Below, one piece after another: positions 22,111 to 33,900 of a stretch of DNA of 64,000 bases. How positions within the stretch are numbered: position 1 is the stretch's first letter; every line of letters starts with the position of its first letter. A program made the translations under genes and the position numbers. Origin of the DNA: Copromyces sp. CBS 386.78 (taxonomy: Eukaryota > Ascomycota > Sordariomycetes > Sordariales > Sordariaceae); NCBI GenBank assembly GCA_030685235.1, contig MU839262.1, positions 1 through 64,000 of the forward strand. The letters are read 5' to 3'. The notes beneath the pieces were generated by a model. It was not told the origin of the DNA, ran no database searches, and saw nothing but the letters and a program-made list of their open reading frames with translations.

Positions 22111-25100
22111 CCAGGGCTGAGCGCCATCAAGTTTACCATTGGCATCCAACCTCTTCCGAGACACCGCGAGCTTCAGGCCAAATTCCAGACAGGCAATTAT
22201 TCGTATTCAGCGCATATCCCATACGTACTTAGCTGGAGTGCTCCGAGAGGGAACCCCGCTCGCCCGGGTTGTCGTGTGGCTGTCAGTTCCCGCCACAGCG
22301 GCATGTCGGACGCGGGTATATTAGATTCAAAGGTGAAGACCCGTCGCAATTTTCCACCATGTTACGTTTGTGCTTGGGTTGCTGTCTCGGAAACCTGGGG
22401 TAGGCAGTCGTGTGTCTTCGGAACAAACTCATATGCATGCGCACCGAGAGTTCGTCACGAGGATGAAGTACGATATGAGACGTGAGCTGTGATGTAGTCA
22501 GCCATCCGAACAGGTGTTCCTCGTTAGGTATGTTCCGCTGTCGTACGGGATCCGAGGTTTACTGAGGGTCCGTTGATCTGTCCAACCTTGAGGACGTGCA
22601 AGGCGCAACGACTGGCAGAGTCTTCATCTACCAAGCCATCTTTCAGCTCTTGACTTGTTTAAAAGTGGTCTTGAAGACAAACGCGCAAACCGCGCTTCCT
22701 ACACAGGCCGTGGTGTTTCTGCAACAAGGCCTTACGGGGTACCGTCTCCGGTTCCCGTTGCCTATCATGCGGGAAAAAGCTTGAAGACCCTGGACCCTGC
22801 AACTACCGCGTTGCTGGCTGGGCGCTACTGTACAGTCCTGCGAGTTTTGTGGCAGATAAAGTCGCGAAAGCTTCGCGTCGCCAGCTAGAGCTGGTTCAGG
22901 CAAGCGGCGTCGACTCTCTGGGCTTTGTTTTTGCCATTTTGACGGCGACTGGCTCGCTGTCTCTCATCTTGCGAGCAAGTGTGTCGCATTGCATCCATCT
23001 TGTCTCGTCGCCTGTTGGGCAGCACCGCTTTGGAGCGGCAGACTGGCTGGTTGCGACGTGCGTTTTTCTCTTGACCGAACAACCACTGGTCAAGGTGGAG
23101 ACGGTGAAGTGGTTGCAGATCGAAGCCATTCCTCTTTTGTGCTCTGACGGCTTAGCATGTGTGGTCCAGCAGCCCTCGTTGCACAGATCGCCGCATCGCT
23201 GCAATGCTGAAACTGTATTAGCACCATCGTCACTCTGTGTTTAAGCCACTCGGGAGATCAGATTAGCGACGATCCTCTGTTTCTGGGCATAATAAAGTGC
23301 TTGACAAGATTGATTCATCAGCGTCCCTGCGTTTCGAGGAGCTTGAATAACATGTCTACGTAGTACCCGCTGCGACTGTCCGGGCGGTGATATGATGTAA
23401 AGTAAACGCTAAACGCGTCAGTGAATGCTAACTCTAACAACATACCTCAGGTGTGTAAAGAATGCCTTGGCCTCAGTCCTGAAAACGGAGCGGCTGCCAC
23501 ATGATACCGGCAGCAACGAGCTGGGTGGACACAGTGTGGGCTTTCAAAATGGCCCAACGACCCTGAGGTCGCTATTCATCTGCCCTGCTGTTAACAACCC
23601 ACTCACACTAACAGATGTGTCAATATATTCCTTCCGTTCGGACCGCGCCGGTGTCATGTTTCAACCACGCAGAGGCATCGTAAGCAACCCAGGAGCGTGT
23701 TGTTTATGTTTTGATTCGGTTGTGAAGACAGACACACACCGTGGTAGGTGAAGGTTCAGTTTCTCCCACCTTGGCCCGACCACTACTATGGTCGACCTTT
23801 CCTTCAGCCTGCAGCAGCTTTGGACTGACAGCTCACAGAATGCCCACCTATGGAACCAAGGATGAGTCATCAAGTGGTAGCCTCTGGTGAACCAGACTCT
23901 TACCCGGGTAACCGTTCCGGACCTCTGACGAACGGTACGAGGGCGTGGTGGCTGGGCAAGCGATACTCGGAGCGTAGTGCATAGCGAGACTCGCACAGAT
24001 TGGACGGCACGATCCGAGGCCGGGGCAACTACGCTCGGCGTGCCTATCAGAACATCGGACGGCCGTTTCTGAATGAGGAGCGACTCTCGTTGTGCGATGC
24101 AGGCACACCACGGCCGGAGCACTTTCGCTGTGGTTCATGTCCAGATCTGCCACTTCCAGGGTGTCGACAGCGTCATAGCCGCCTGACTTTCTTCAAGTTA
24201 CAACCCCAAGACTGCAGGAAAGTCCGCCACGTCCGGGGTCGGGAAGCTGCGACCGGCAACAAGCTTTGTTCTTGGCCAAGATGCTGGTGTTTTCGAGCTA
24301 TTTTGCGTGGAGCCTGGTGATGATTTATTCCCAGAGCGAGAACCCTGTAGCCTGTCTCGGAAACTCTGGCCCATCTTCTGCGGATTCGATGGCTCGCTGG
24401 GCTTTGCTGTTTTGTGGACTGGAGCAGGACTGGTGTTGTGGCCCAGACTATCCAGGGCGGAACCAGAGGGACTCGTTGACTCGCTGGCCTTGACAAAACG
24501 CTCTGCCTACGGCCGAATGAGAAGGAGGAGGCTGGAGGCCGATGGGGACGCTCTGGAGATGCTGTCCATAGGTGGGCGGGCCTATCTGCAGGCCACCACG
24601 GTAGTGCACTGCGGGTGTCCAAGAGTGCGAGGCCGTGGCCACTGACGGACGGCAATGCAGACGGAGGGAGCACCGATCTGGAGCCAAGCGCAGAAGAGGT
24701 CATCAGGGTCTGGCTGCCGTGGTCGTGTGGACGAGGGAAAAACGTGGACCAGAGTTAGCCAACACCGAGGGCGACCAGCAGCTTCACTATCGAAAGTGGG
24801 CCTATTATTAGTTGGATATCTGATGCAGTGCCACGAAGCCTACCAAGCACCGAACCAGCACCGAAGAGAGGAAGGCCGGCGCCCCAGCAACCTCCCCGGT
24901 ACTTGCCAGCTTGGTACACTACTCTGTGGTCTGCCGTCCACCAACCCTTGTTTCCCACCTGCCCTAGGAAGAATGCCGCGTATGCAGAGTCCGGGGGGGG
25001 GGGGGTCCTGGTCGTCCGGAGAGGTTCGTGGTCTCCCCAATGGCTCGGCATTGCTGCACACGTTCCTCTGGTTCCGAGATACGACAAAGTGCGACGAGAT

Positions 25101-28100
25101 GGCAGCGGATTCCGGGCTGGGCATGTGGTCGCCGGCCATGTTGGAGAAAACGACGGGCAGGAAGGAATGGGCGACGCTGTCAGGCCGGTGGGACTCGGAT
25201 GTCCAGATATGGCAAATGGCAGACTGGTGATGATGTTGTCGTCCTGCACCGCCGCCGTATCGTACCAGTGCCCACCCCCGTAGCAGCTAGAGCAGACTGG
25301 GCCGCAGTAGCTCTCCAAGCTAGGCCATAGTCTACGGGTAGTTCGTGGTTAGTACGGGGTAAAGGCTAGCACTAACGGCGGGTCCAGGCAAATCTGAAAC
25401 TGACACTTGAGGTGCACTGCAGCTTGCATGTCCACCAACGAAACATGTCCATCGCTCGTGAATGCGGGTGAATGTGAGAAGGGGACCGAAAATGACGAAA
25501 AATGCCGTCCTCTGTTTTTTTCTTCCTTGTTGAGAAGCTGAATGTGCGGTGCGAGCCGAAGGGAACCAAGGGCACTGCACCCGGAAACCCCCAGCCATCG
25601 TAACATGTTTTTGGGGTACTTACCTGGAGGTACCTTGCGGCCTGTGATGGCAGACACGATGCCATCGCCCAATGCCCTGAGAGAGTGCAAACTCTGCATC
25701 AAGAGTGCAGCGGCATGCCGCACTTATCTGCACATGTTCAAGATGCGGACTCGGGGTTGGCTCAATTGAGAATCAGGAAAAAAAAAGGTTTGTCGATATC
25801 CCAGGGGCGAAAATTCGTTTCTCTCCAATCATGGCAACTGTGTTTGCAGAGGATAGATTGAGTCGGCCCTGTCGTCGATGGCGGTGGTGAAGATGGTTGA
25901 GGGCGACGGAATGACCGTGTCGGAATTAAGAGCAAGGCGCAGCCATATCCTCCATCAGTCAGCGCCGGTCCTGTCCCGCTGTGCAGTTGCCATTGTAGGA
26001 CATATAGATCCGGCACCCAGAGAAGCCAGACAGGTCGAGATGATCTTTTGTTCCTGTCATCTGGCGGACTGCGCATGTGCGTCTGAGAGCTGTAAGTTTG
26101 TTTCTTGGCTTCGACTTGGTATGCTTGTACAGACCAAACCAATCTGTACCTGCTTGTCTTGTGGGCGCGGTGTGGTGTCTGTGGTGGGTGTGGCTTGTGG
26201 CTTATCGTAGTGATACCACTGCAAGCAAAGACTGTTTGGTGGTGCAGATTCTGATAAAGCCCTCAGAGAACCCTTCAGGGGTGTTCGAGTCCGGATTGGG
26301 AGCCGGCACACGTCAAGACCGAAAGAGGACTGCAAAAAGATGAAACTGGAGGCTGGGCCTGTCAGAAGACGCTCAGAGGAGCAACTCGCGTTTCGGACCG
26401 TCCCTGCTATGGACCTTTATGGTTCTCGGTATTCCCGGATGGTCTGCCCCTAGTCTCTCATTGAGGCCGATCCGGAGAAAAGCTGGAGCTGTGAAGAGGA
26501 GTTGAGAGACAGAGAGGCTCCAAAAAGGCTGCAGCCCTACTACACAGCCCACGGTAGGTAGTCTTGTCCTATCCTGTCTTTCTTATCTTGTCAAGCACAC
26601 TCGGACCTGAGGTGGGAGACGGGAATAAGGTTATGATGCAGAGAGACTGGAGCGTCTCCAAAGAGGCCGTTGGGAGTTTGTAACGGAAGAGTGGATGACG
26701 CATGGAAGACAAGAGACAGCCCAAGAGACGGGAAGAGGGACGATCGAGAGACCATCAAATGTCACCATTTGACATGATAACAAGGGTCGTCATAGAATGG
26801 AGAACCGGATTTTCAGGGTCGTGAATTCGTGATGTGTTATTGGGGCGTTGTGAGTCTTGATGGTGGTAGTGGTGATGCATGTTCCGGTAGGTTCCTGGAT
26901 TAACGAAGTGTGGTGAGGTGTCATTGCACTGAAGCAGTGGAAGTGGAAGAAGCCCTGACTGAGGTTGGATTGATGGGCAGCGTTCCCGTGATTTCCAACA
27001 AGTGTGAAGAGATTTCCCGTACCACGGGAGAAGAAGGAACACGGACCTTCGTTTGGGTGCTGCCTTGAGATTGCTTGATTGTGACTTCCTTTTTTGCAAG
27101 CCCATTAGGCCCATTCAATTGGTGAAGCGGAAGGTACGAAAGGAAGGAAGGAAGACAAAGGCTACCTATGGCGGGAGGGTGGATGTGCTTGCCGGCCGTG
27201 TCCCTTCCGTCCCGGGCCCGAGCGCATGCCCAAGTGACGACCATGACGAGTGCTCCTTCCTCTCTCGATGTCGTGATGACGAGGCTGGCATCAAACCGAA
27301 GAAATTTGCGTGAAAAATTTTCATGTTTCTCAGGCGCGGCTGCCGTGTTTTCACCTACTTTTCATGTTTGTTCGCAACCTTCATTTTCCAGCCTGATGGC
27401 CAATCCGAAGGATGAAACATACGGAAACAAGTGGGCGTTCACGGCACCGTCCATGCCCATCATCGGGTCCGGATGCCCGTGATTGTAGGTGGGCAATGCG
27501 GACTGTCCACTGGAACATGGCGGGCCATACGCGGGCTTCCCAGGCACGCTGCAACCTCTCCCGCCGTCCGTAGGTGCAGCCAGTACCTCTGCACCTCCTT
27601 GCTGCCTTGCACCTTTTCACTTTTTCCTCTCTGTTTTGCATCACGACGCGGGACCTGGGGACCTTTCATCTCAAGACAAACAAAAAGCAACATACGGATT
27701 ACTGAACGAATGAACGAACGGAAAACGCCCCAAACTGACATTGGCACGCCTTTGCATCACGATCACGCAGGAACAAACCCATTTGCGGCGCAATACTTTC
27801 GAAACAATCGCTGCTTTTTCCGACGACACAAGACGGGAATCTTCCTGTGGTTGTGGTTGTGATGTCTTCCACTTTGGACTCGCGGTCGCCGAACGACGTC
27901 AATCACTCAGCGCGATCCCTGTTTTCTGCGCTGGTTCCCGTCGCTCCGTGTTCTGACGGCGATGAGGTGCCAATATCAGAAACCGAACAGCATCAGCACC
28001 AGCCTCACCACCAAAAGACAAGACAAGACTTAAAGCCGGAAATGTAACATTCAAAGACAGGGAAGGAAGTGCAAAGCGCGGGCTGGCTCACTGAACATCA

Positions 28101-29060
28101 TCAGTCAGACCGCTGAGCTGCACTGCACGCCTGCGTTGCGCTGCGTACGCAACCACAGAGAGAAACTCTCTCAAAAGTCTTTGCCAACCGGCAGCAATCT
28201 GATTGCCCAATGCCCATCTGTATGGCACCCTCCGTACGCACTTTTGAGGCGATCAGATCAGCTTTAGGAAGGCCCCAAGCTGCCAGGGCCCAGGGGCACA
28301 CTCTGGGTCTGACAGTTTGACACTTGCTTGACAGCTCCAGACACTAGCTGGCCTCGGATGGCACCGGCAGGCGATTCTGTGACGGGTGGATGGCAGCCAC
28401 GGCAGAATAAGGCAAGTCGACATTCGACAACAACATCGTGGCTCTACTCGCCAGGAGGACTGGCTCGCTCGCTGTGTCGCTGGATCTCTCGGGCGTCCGT
28501 GCTGAGGGTGCCTCGAGTACCGTGATACCGTTCTGCAGGGCACAGTGCCAGAGTGTGCCAATCTGCTCACCTCATCATTCCGTTTTTCTCGCTCGCTGGT
28601 ACCAGCTACCTGACCACTGCGACAGCGCCAGCAACCTGCCGCGCCCACACAAGCTCCGTTCCGTTTCTCGAGACGTGTGGGAGAACTGGTGGATTAGACA
28701 GGGAACCCCCGGCCGACTGAAATCCACCGAGGCCATCCGCTGGGTCCTGAAATGGGCCTGAAAATGGAAATCTCCCGGCAAAAGGAGATGGGTCCGTCCA
28801 AGCTGGCCCCAAGCTGTCTTTTGATGGGTGTCTCCAAACGAAAGAGGTACATGGGTACCTATCGAGATACGCTACTGTACCTCAGGCGTTGTCCAGCTTG
28901 TCTCGTAAAAACGGAGCTTGCACGCAAAGACAGGCCAGACACACACCTACCCCGGTGTGTGGCCCAAGAGACAATTGATGCCAACGACAAGGTAGGGGAA
29001 AATAAGGTCACCCCTTGACTTCCATTTCGACATTGCCTCGTTCCAGTTCCAGTTGCAATC
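22111..29060. other. Long tract without conserved genes
   Basis: Overlapping ORFs occur on both strands, especially at 24.0-25.3 kb, but none has a domain, consistent codon preference or a clear splice structure. A run of 13 G lies at 24993-25005. Up to about 22.2 kb the minus strand may still hold exons of the candidate gene ending at 20420. Confidence 0.45.
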
Positions 29061-29411
29061 CTCATGTTATAAGACCGAGGGATCCCCTTCCCCGTTCAGG
29101 CCTCTTTTCTTGGAATCCCCATCACAGCTTCTTAACCATCTTCGGATCCTAATTCTTCTCCTGTGTTGTGAATAACACCAGGTTTAATACTACCTTACTT
29201 GTCTACTTCAGATCCACACTACTGCACGACTGCCAGCTCCCCAGAGTTCCTTTCCTATTTCGAACATCACGAAAGACTTCCGAAACGGGAAGCATACCGA
29301 ACAACCACAACAACAAGAACCACAACAAAGAACACAAAGCTCACGCATTTGTCGACGACACTTTTTTTTCCGAATCTTAATTCTCGCCGATTACACCTTG
29401 GCGTCTCAATC

Positions 29412-29504
29412 GTGAGTCATGACGCGCAACAACATATATGGCTGGAGGTCTCCAGATGCCGGGTCGGACAGATAGCTAACATTGGTGTCTTCTCGGTGCT
29501 ACAG
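29412..29504 (+). other. 5'-leader intron
   Basis: A 93-nt intron with GTGAGT at the donor, GCTAAC about 30 nt before the end and CTACAG at the acceptor. It lies wholly upstream of the ATG at 29545. Its quality is the main reason for believing that this region is transcribed on the plus strand. Confidence 0.55.
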
Positions 29505-29544
29505 CTCTTGCGACGTTTTTAATACAACCTTCACAACCGCCAAA

Positions 29545-29646
29545 ATGATCACCAGGGCATCTCAGTCTGTCAACTTCGGCCGTGGCGCCTACGATACCAC
29601 CGGTGTCCCCAAGCCCCCACAGCCGCCCAAGCCCAGCAGGAGGTAA
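29545..29646 (+). CDS. 33-residue small protein from a spliced transcript
   Basis: The ORF starts with ATG at 29545 and ends with TAA at 29644-29646. It is basic and Pro-rich toward the end: it begins MITRASQS, has a NFGRGAYDTTG segment and ends KPPQPPKPSRR. Although only 33 codons long, nearly every degenerate codon ends in C or is otherwise preferred (GTC AAC TTC GGC, GCC TAC, GTC CCC AAG CCC), the pattern of highly expressed genes in this group. A GTAAAG immediately after the last Arg codon could be a splice donor (with CTGCAG at about 29705); splicing there would extend the frame about 70 codons, but those codons show no bias, so I favour the short product. I recognise no family. It is too short for a standard gene caller. 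Confidence 0.45.
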   Translation: MITRASQSVNFGRGAYDTTGVPKPPQPPKPSRR

Positions 29647-30950
29647 AGGGCCCTCGATCTTATCGGGACCTGATGCGTGCCTGTTCATCCCTTGAATCAC
29701 TGCAGCGCGGATCTTTGTCACACACCCACGACAAGATACCGTGCGAAACGCAGCGAAACAACGGCGCTCGACATTTTGGCCATGTTTTCATTCCTTAATC
29801 GACTTTGGAACAACAAGCAACAACCAAACATATCGGCGATCTCGAACAAGCAGCACCACCTCTTTTTTTTTGCGACTTCTTTTTCGACTACTTTACTATA
29901 ATCGGTTTTAATCTCGCCCTCACCATTTTTTATCGGCATCTACCACTTTTTAGTCAACAACCTCTGCGGTCTCGTTCTCGGGCGATTAATTTCAATTCGG
30001 AGTACGCCTTTTAATCATTCTTCCTCCAACATGGAGGACAACACACAACAAGCGGGTGGTTCATTCCGGGCGGCTGACTCTGGCTTTTCACACACTGAGT
30101 TTTGCTTTTTACACCTGGTGCACGGCGTTTACACATAGATGGGCTTGGTTGCATTTTCCTTTTTCTTGGGATATAATGGAGCAACGCTCGAGTCGCTCTT
30201 GGGGTGGTCACTTGTCATTTTTACACCAAACCTGTCTTGCGCGGATCACAACGGAAAAGAAGCAGCGCGCGACCTACCTGCTTCTTTTCCCGAACACATT
30301 CGACCACCAACTCAATCACGCCCATCCCAAAAACCCAGCCGGAACACGATCCGGTCTCACAATTCGCCGAATCACGATAGCGGGAACGGCACTTGATCAT
30401 GGGCTCAGGGACGGGCATGCTAGCCAAGAATGGATCTGCGATCTACATCACAGCGTTTCGGTTTTTCCTTTTTCGTTTGTCCTGGGTTGGATTGGGAAAA
30501 AGACTTGGGTGGTTGGGAAAACTGCTTTTTATTGCATCTAGACTTTTTTGTATTTTCCCACATTGTTATGGGATGTACCACCACATCGGGATGGCTCTCC
30601 TCGCGGAGATGGTCCATCATTACCCGCACAGCGCATCATGGTCCCTATTTCTTTATCATGTCACATCACATCATCATCATCACACATATCACCACTACTG
30701 TATACCACAATCTGGCATCATCTTGGAGAATACACATTCTGGGGCGTCGGTTTCCCTTGGATATCTTCAGCCATGAAAAAAGGGCAGTCAGTGTTCGCTT
30801 GGCTGGATCCAGGTTATAGAAGATACCCCCTCTCGTCTTTTGAGTTTACAATAATCCCCTCCCCCTGCACCATCTTATATCGGAAATCATATATAAAGAT
30901 TACAGTCGGAGGATGGATAAATACGAAGTAGCTATCTATTTAGTTTAGCG

Positions 30951-33900
30951 AAAAAAACAGCTTGGTCTATACATAAACCACAGCAAATGGAATATTGAGA
31001 TTCACATTTCAACAAACACTTTCTGGTTTCAATATGCTTCGTGAATTTTCAGCCGCACTGGAACACAATCGGACAAGCTTCTCTCCTGCGCCCGATTTAC
31101 GAAGGTAGGAAAAGAAAAAGAAAGTCCGCATTGTTAATTGTGGCGGAGGCTTGCGCGGCGGGGAACGGAGAAGGAGAACCGAAGGGTGGACGGCGACCTC
31201 GAGAATGCACGTTCCCGATCTGTTTGTCTCATACAAAGATAACGCACACGCGAACGAACCTACAAGAACCTACCTATCATCGCATTGCGTGCCGGATCTT
31301 GCGATTACTGCTTGGTGCATTATTGACACTTGCATCTATCATACCCTTCCCTTTTTTTTCTTTTTTGGTTTTCCATCTTCCTTGTTGACGTACGTGATTC
31401 CATGAATGCATAGCATGGCAAGCTCTTAGAAAACATGGATCCCAGCAAGAAACCTCAAAGCGCCGGAACCTCCATGCGAAACGCCCCAATCCAGTCACTT
31501 GTGATTTCTCGCTTCTCTAAAAATTGCACACACTGAGCAAGCGGACTTCCCGGGCCCACGCTGTTCAGTTTTCTATGAAATTGAACCTTCCACTTTCAAA
31601 GTTCAAATTGAACATTGCACCCCGACCCGCGAACAAAGAGATTGCAAGCGACCACCACGGGACCACCCAACAGCGGAGCTAATTCCGGGCTATACGTGCC
31701 GTGCCAGGTGACGGGTGCGCTGTTTGGCGGGCCGATAGCCGGGCCGGTCGTTACGGCTCGTAACAAGCAACAAGGCACGGTACGATTGCGGTACGGCAGC
31801 ACGCGGCGGCAGGTACCTTACTTTACAACTTTGTTGGTTCATCCTCACCAAAATTGCAAGATAAGGTAAGGTAAGGCCCGTCGGTTTCGACTTATATTTG
31901 TCCCTTTCGCTGCGGCCGGGAACGGGTGGTTGGCTGCGTTGGTGATTTAAACCTTTCCGTTTGTTTGCTTGTTTATTTGGACTCCTGCAATATGAAACTT
32001 TATGGCGACGTCAACAACAGCAGCGATCAGAAACATGCCCCCGAGATGGGATGTTCGAACAAAAGATCTGTGCTTGAACTCGTCGTCCGAACTGTTGTCC
32101 AATGCTGTACTTGTACATTTCTTACACTACACGTACCTGCAAGTGGCTCGTGCTTTTTGTTGGTGCCTGCATCGTTCGGGGACCGAGTGCAGTTGTGCAG
32201 CCATTCCCGAATGGAACCCCGAATTGAACGAAACGACACCATGTGGACCCCACCCACCCAGCCAGCAGCAACCCACCACTCAACTCCAGCTCGCTCGCAA
32301 GACGAGAACCTCTACGGCTACCACTGGGAACGGGACTGGGGGATACGTAAGAGCAGTGACAACAAGTGAATACTCAGATTTTACCCCTTCGTAAAAGCGA
32401 GGGCGCAGATCGTATTCCTAATTGAGCATTCGTGACAAGAAGTGGAAAGCCATCACCGGGTCATTCCCCGGTTCGGAACCGGCGACCGGAGCTGGAGTCC
32501 ACGATATCGTCATATTCGGCGACCATGGAAAGCCTCACGACTTTGAGAGTCCTGTCGGATAACGCCCCGGTCATCAATCGTCGTCACCCAGCACCTCACT
32601 ACTTACCCAGACAGGGCATTCGAGTACTACGAAAAGAAACACGACAATGATGATGGGGCAGCTGACCATGCTCGTCAAGTTGATAACACTAGCAAAAGCG
32701 CGAGAATGAACAGCATGCCATGCCATGCCATAGCATCAAATCATATCATTTCATATCCTCGATAACCGACGACGACAACACTCGACAGCAGTCGACAGCA
32801 GCAATCAACGCAAGAGATCCCAGAAATACCCAGAAGACAGCGGGACGAGACCACCAAACCTCCATTCAAAGGATTATGGAGCCGCTAATGCAAGCTCTAA
32901 AAAGCCAGCCTAAGCTTCTTTCGAATTGTCCTGAGCAAAGTCGTCTCATGCCCTTGCTGGCTGCTGCTGTTGGCTGCCCTGGTTGATGCTGCTGGTCTCA
33001 GATGTTGCATGTTTGGGGGATGTCCTCGTGATTCGAAACCAGTGGCATCGTCGATCCCGCCCATTCCGTTGATTCCGTCGATTCCTCGGACCTGATATGC
33101 ACCAAGACTTCAGCGCTGTGTAGCTTGCTTTTTCCTACCAAGCGTACGGACCTAGCTCGTGAGCGTGGTACTAATGCCGGGGCAAGGAGTAGGTAGATAA
33201 CGAGAACAATTGTTGAGGTGCCGCTATCGAGTTGTCAAAAGCCAATGCCAGTCAAGGGGGAAGTGTTCGGGCATTGCGTCGTGGCGTATCAGAGGCTCAA
33301 GTCCGAGGGTGAGGTGAGGTTGCCGAGGGAACTGCTACGTTCCGTTACGAATATGCCAGATTCAGGATCGGATAAGGGGTTCAAGCCTTAAAAGTCTCAT
33401 AATTCTCAAACACGAAGTTGTCAATACTAGGATAGTATGAGTGTCTGTATGCCATGTATCCGATGAAATTGGGGGGCGCCAAGTCCAAGAGGCGGGGATG
33501 TGAAGTGAAAGCTGGAGAAGGAGATGTCCGAGATGATGCCCGTACGGGGCGTACATCCCATAAGGTACGTAAGGTACCCGACACGACGAATTAGTCCGAT
33601 CCCGGGAACATCCCTTCCCAGGCCCAGGTCCGCAGTCCTGGGTCGGGTCGGGTCGGGCGCGGCGGCCGGCCGGGCAGACTGGCTGCCCTGTCAAATCCCA
33701 AAAAGGGCCTCTCATTTGGGAACCTCTGGCGACGTTTTGGGCGAAGCAAGACGAGCCGAGCTGCGTGCTGACTGATGTAGTTAACGGGGCTGCGGTGCAT
33801 GAGTTGTAGTGGACACCACTGTGAGTGACGCTTCAAAATCACCTAAAGGTTTCCCAAAGAGGGTGACAAGCCCTGACCAGTGACGAAGCGATTCACGGGC

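Larger units (their letters stand above)
29062..30950 (+). other. Probable spliced transcription unit with long leader
   Basis: A TATAAG-like sequence near 29068 is followed by a CT-rich stretch and then a CAA-rich stretch (about 29290-29345), as in long leaders of well-expressed filamentous-fungal genes. A well-formed intron follows at 29412-29504: donor GTGAGT, branch GCTAAC and acceptor CTACAG. About 40 bases after the acceptor lies an ATG in good context (GCCAAAATGA) that opens the 33-codon ORF. Downstream sequence to about 30.9 kb is T-rich and lacks conserved ORFs, as expected of a 3' untranslated region. Transcript ends are approximate. Confidence 0.5.

Noticed and set aside
21826..22485. 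219-codon plus-strand ORF
   Set aside because: Overlaps the good minus-strand intron at 22042-22110 and has no domain or codon preference; Cys/Arg-rich composition looks like chance.
24000..25330. Overlapping long ORFs on both strands
   Set aside because: No domain, no splice structure, inconsistent codon use; both strands are open because the region is GC-rich.
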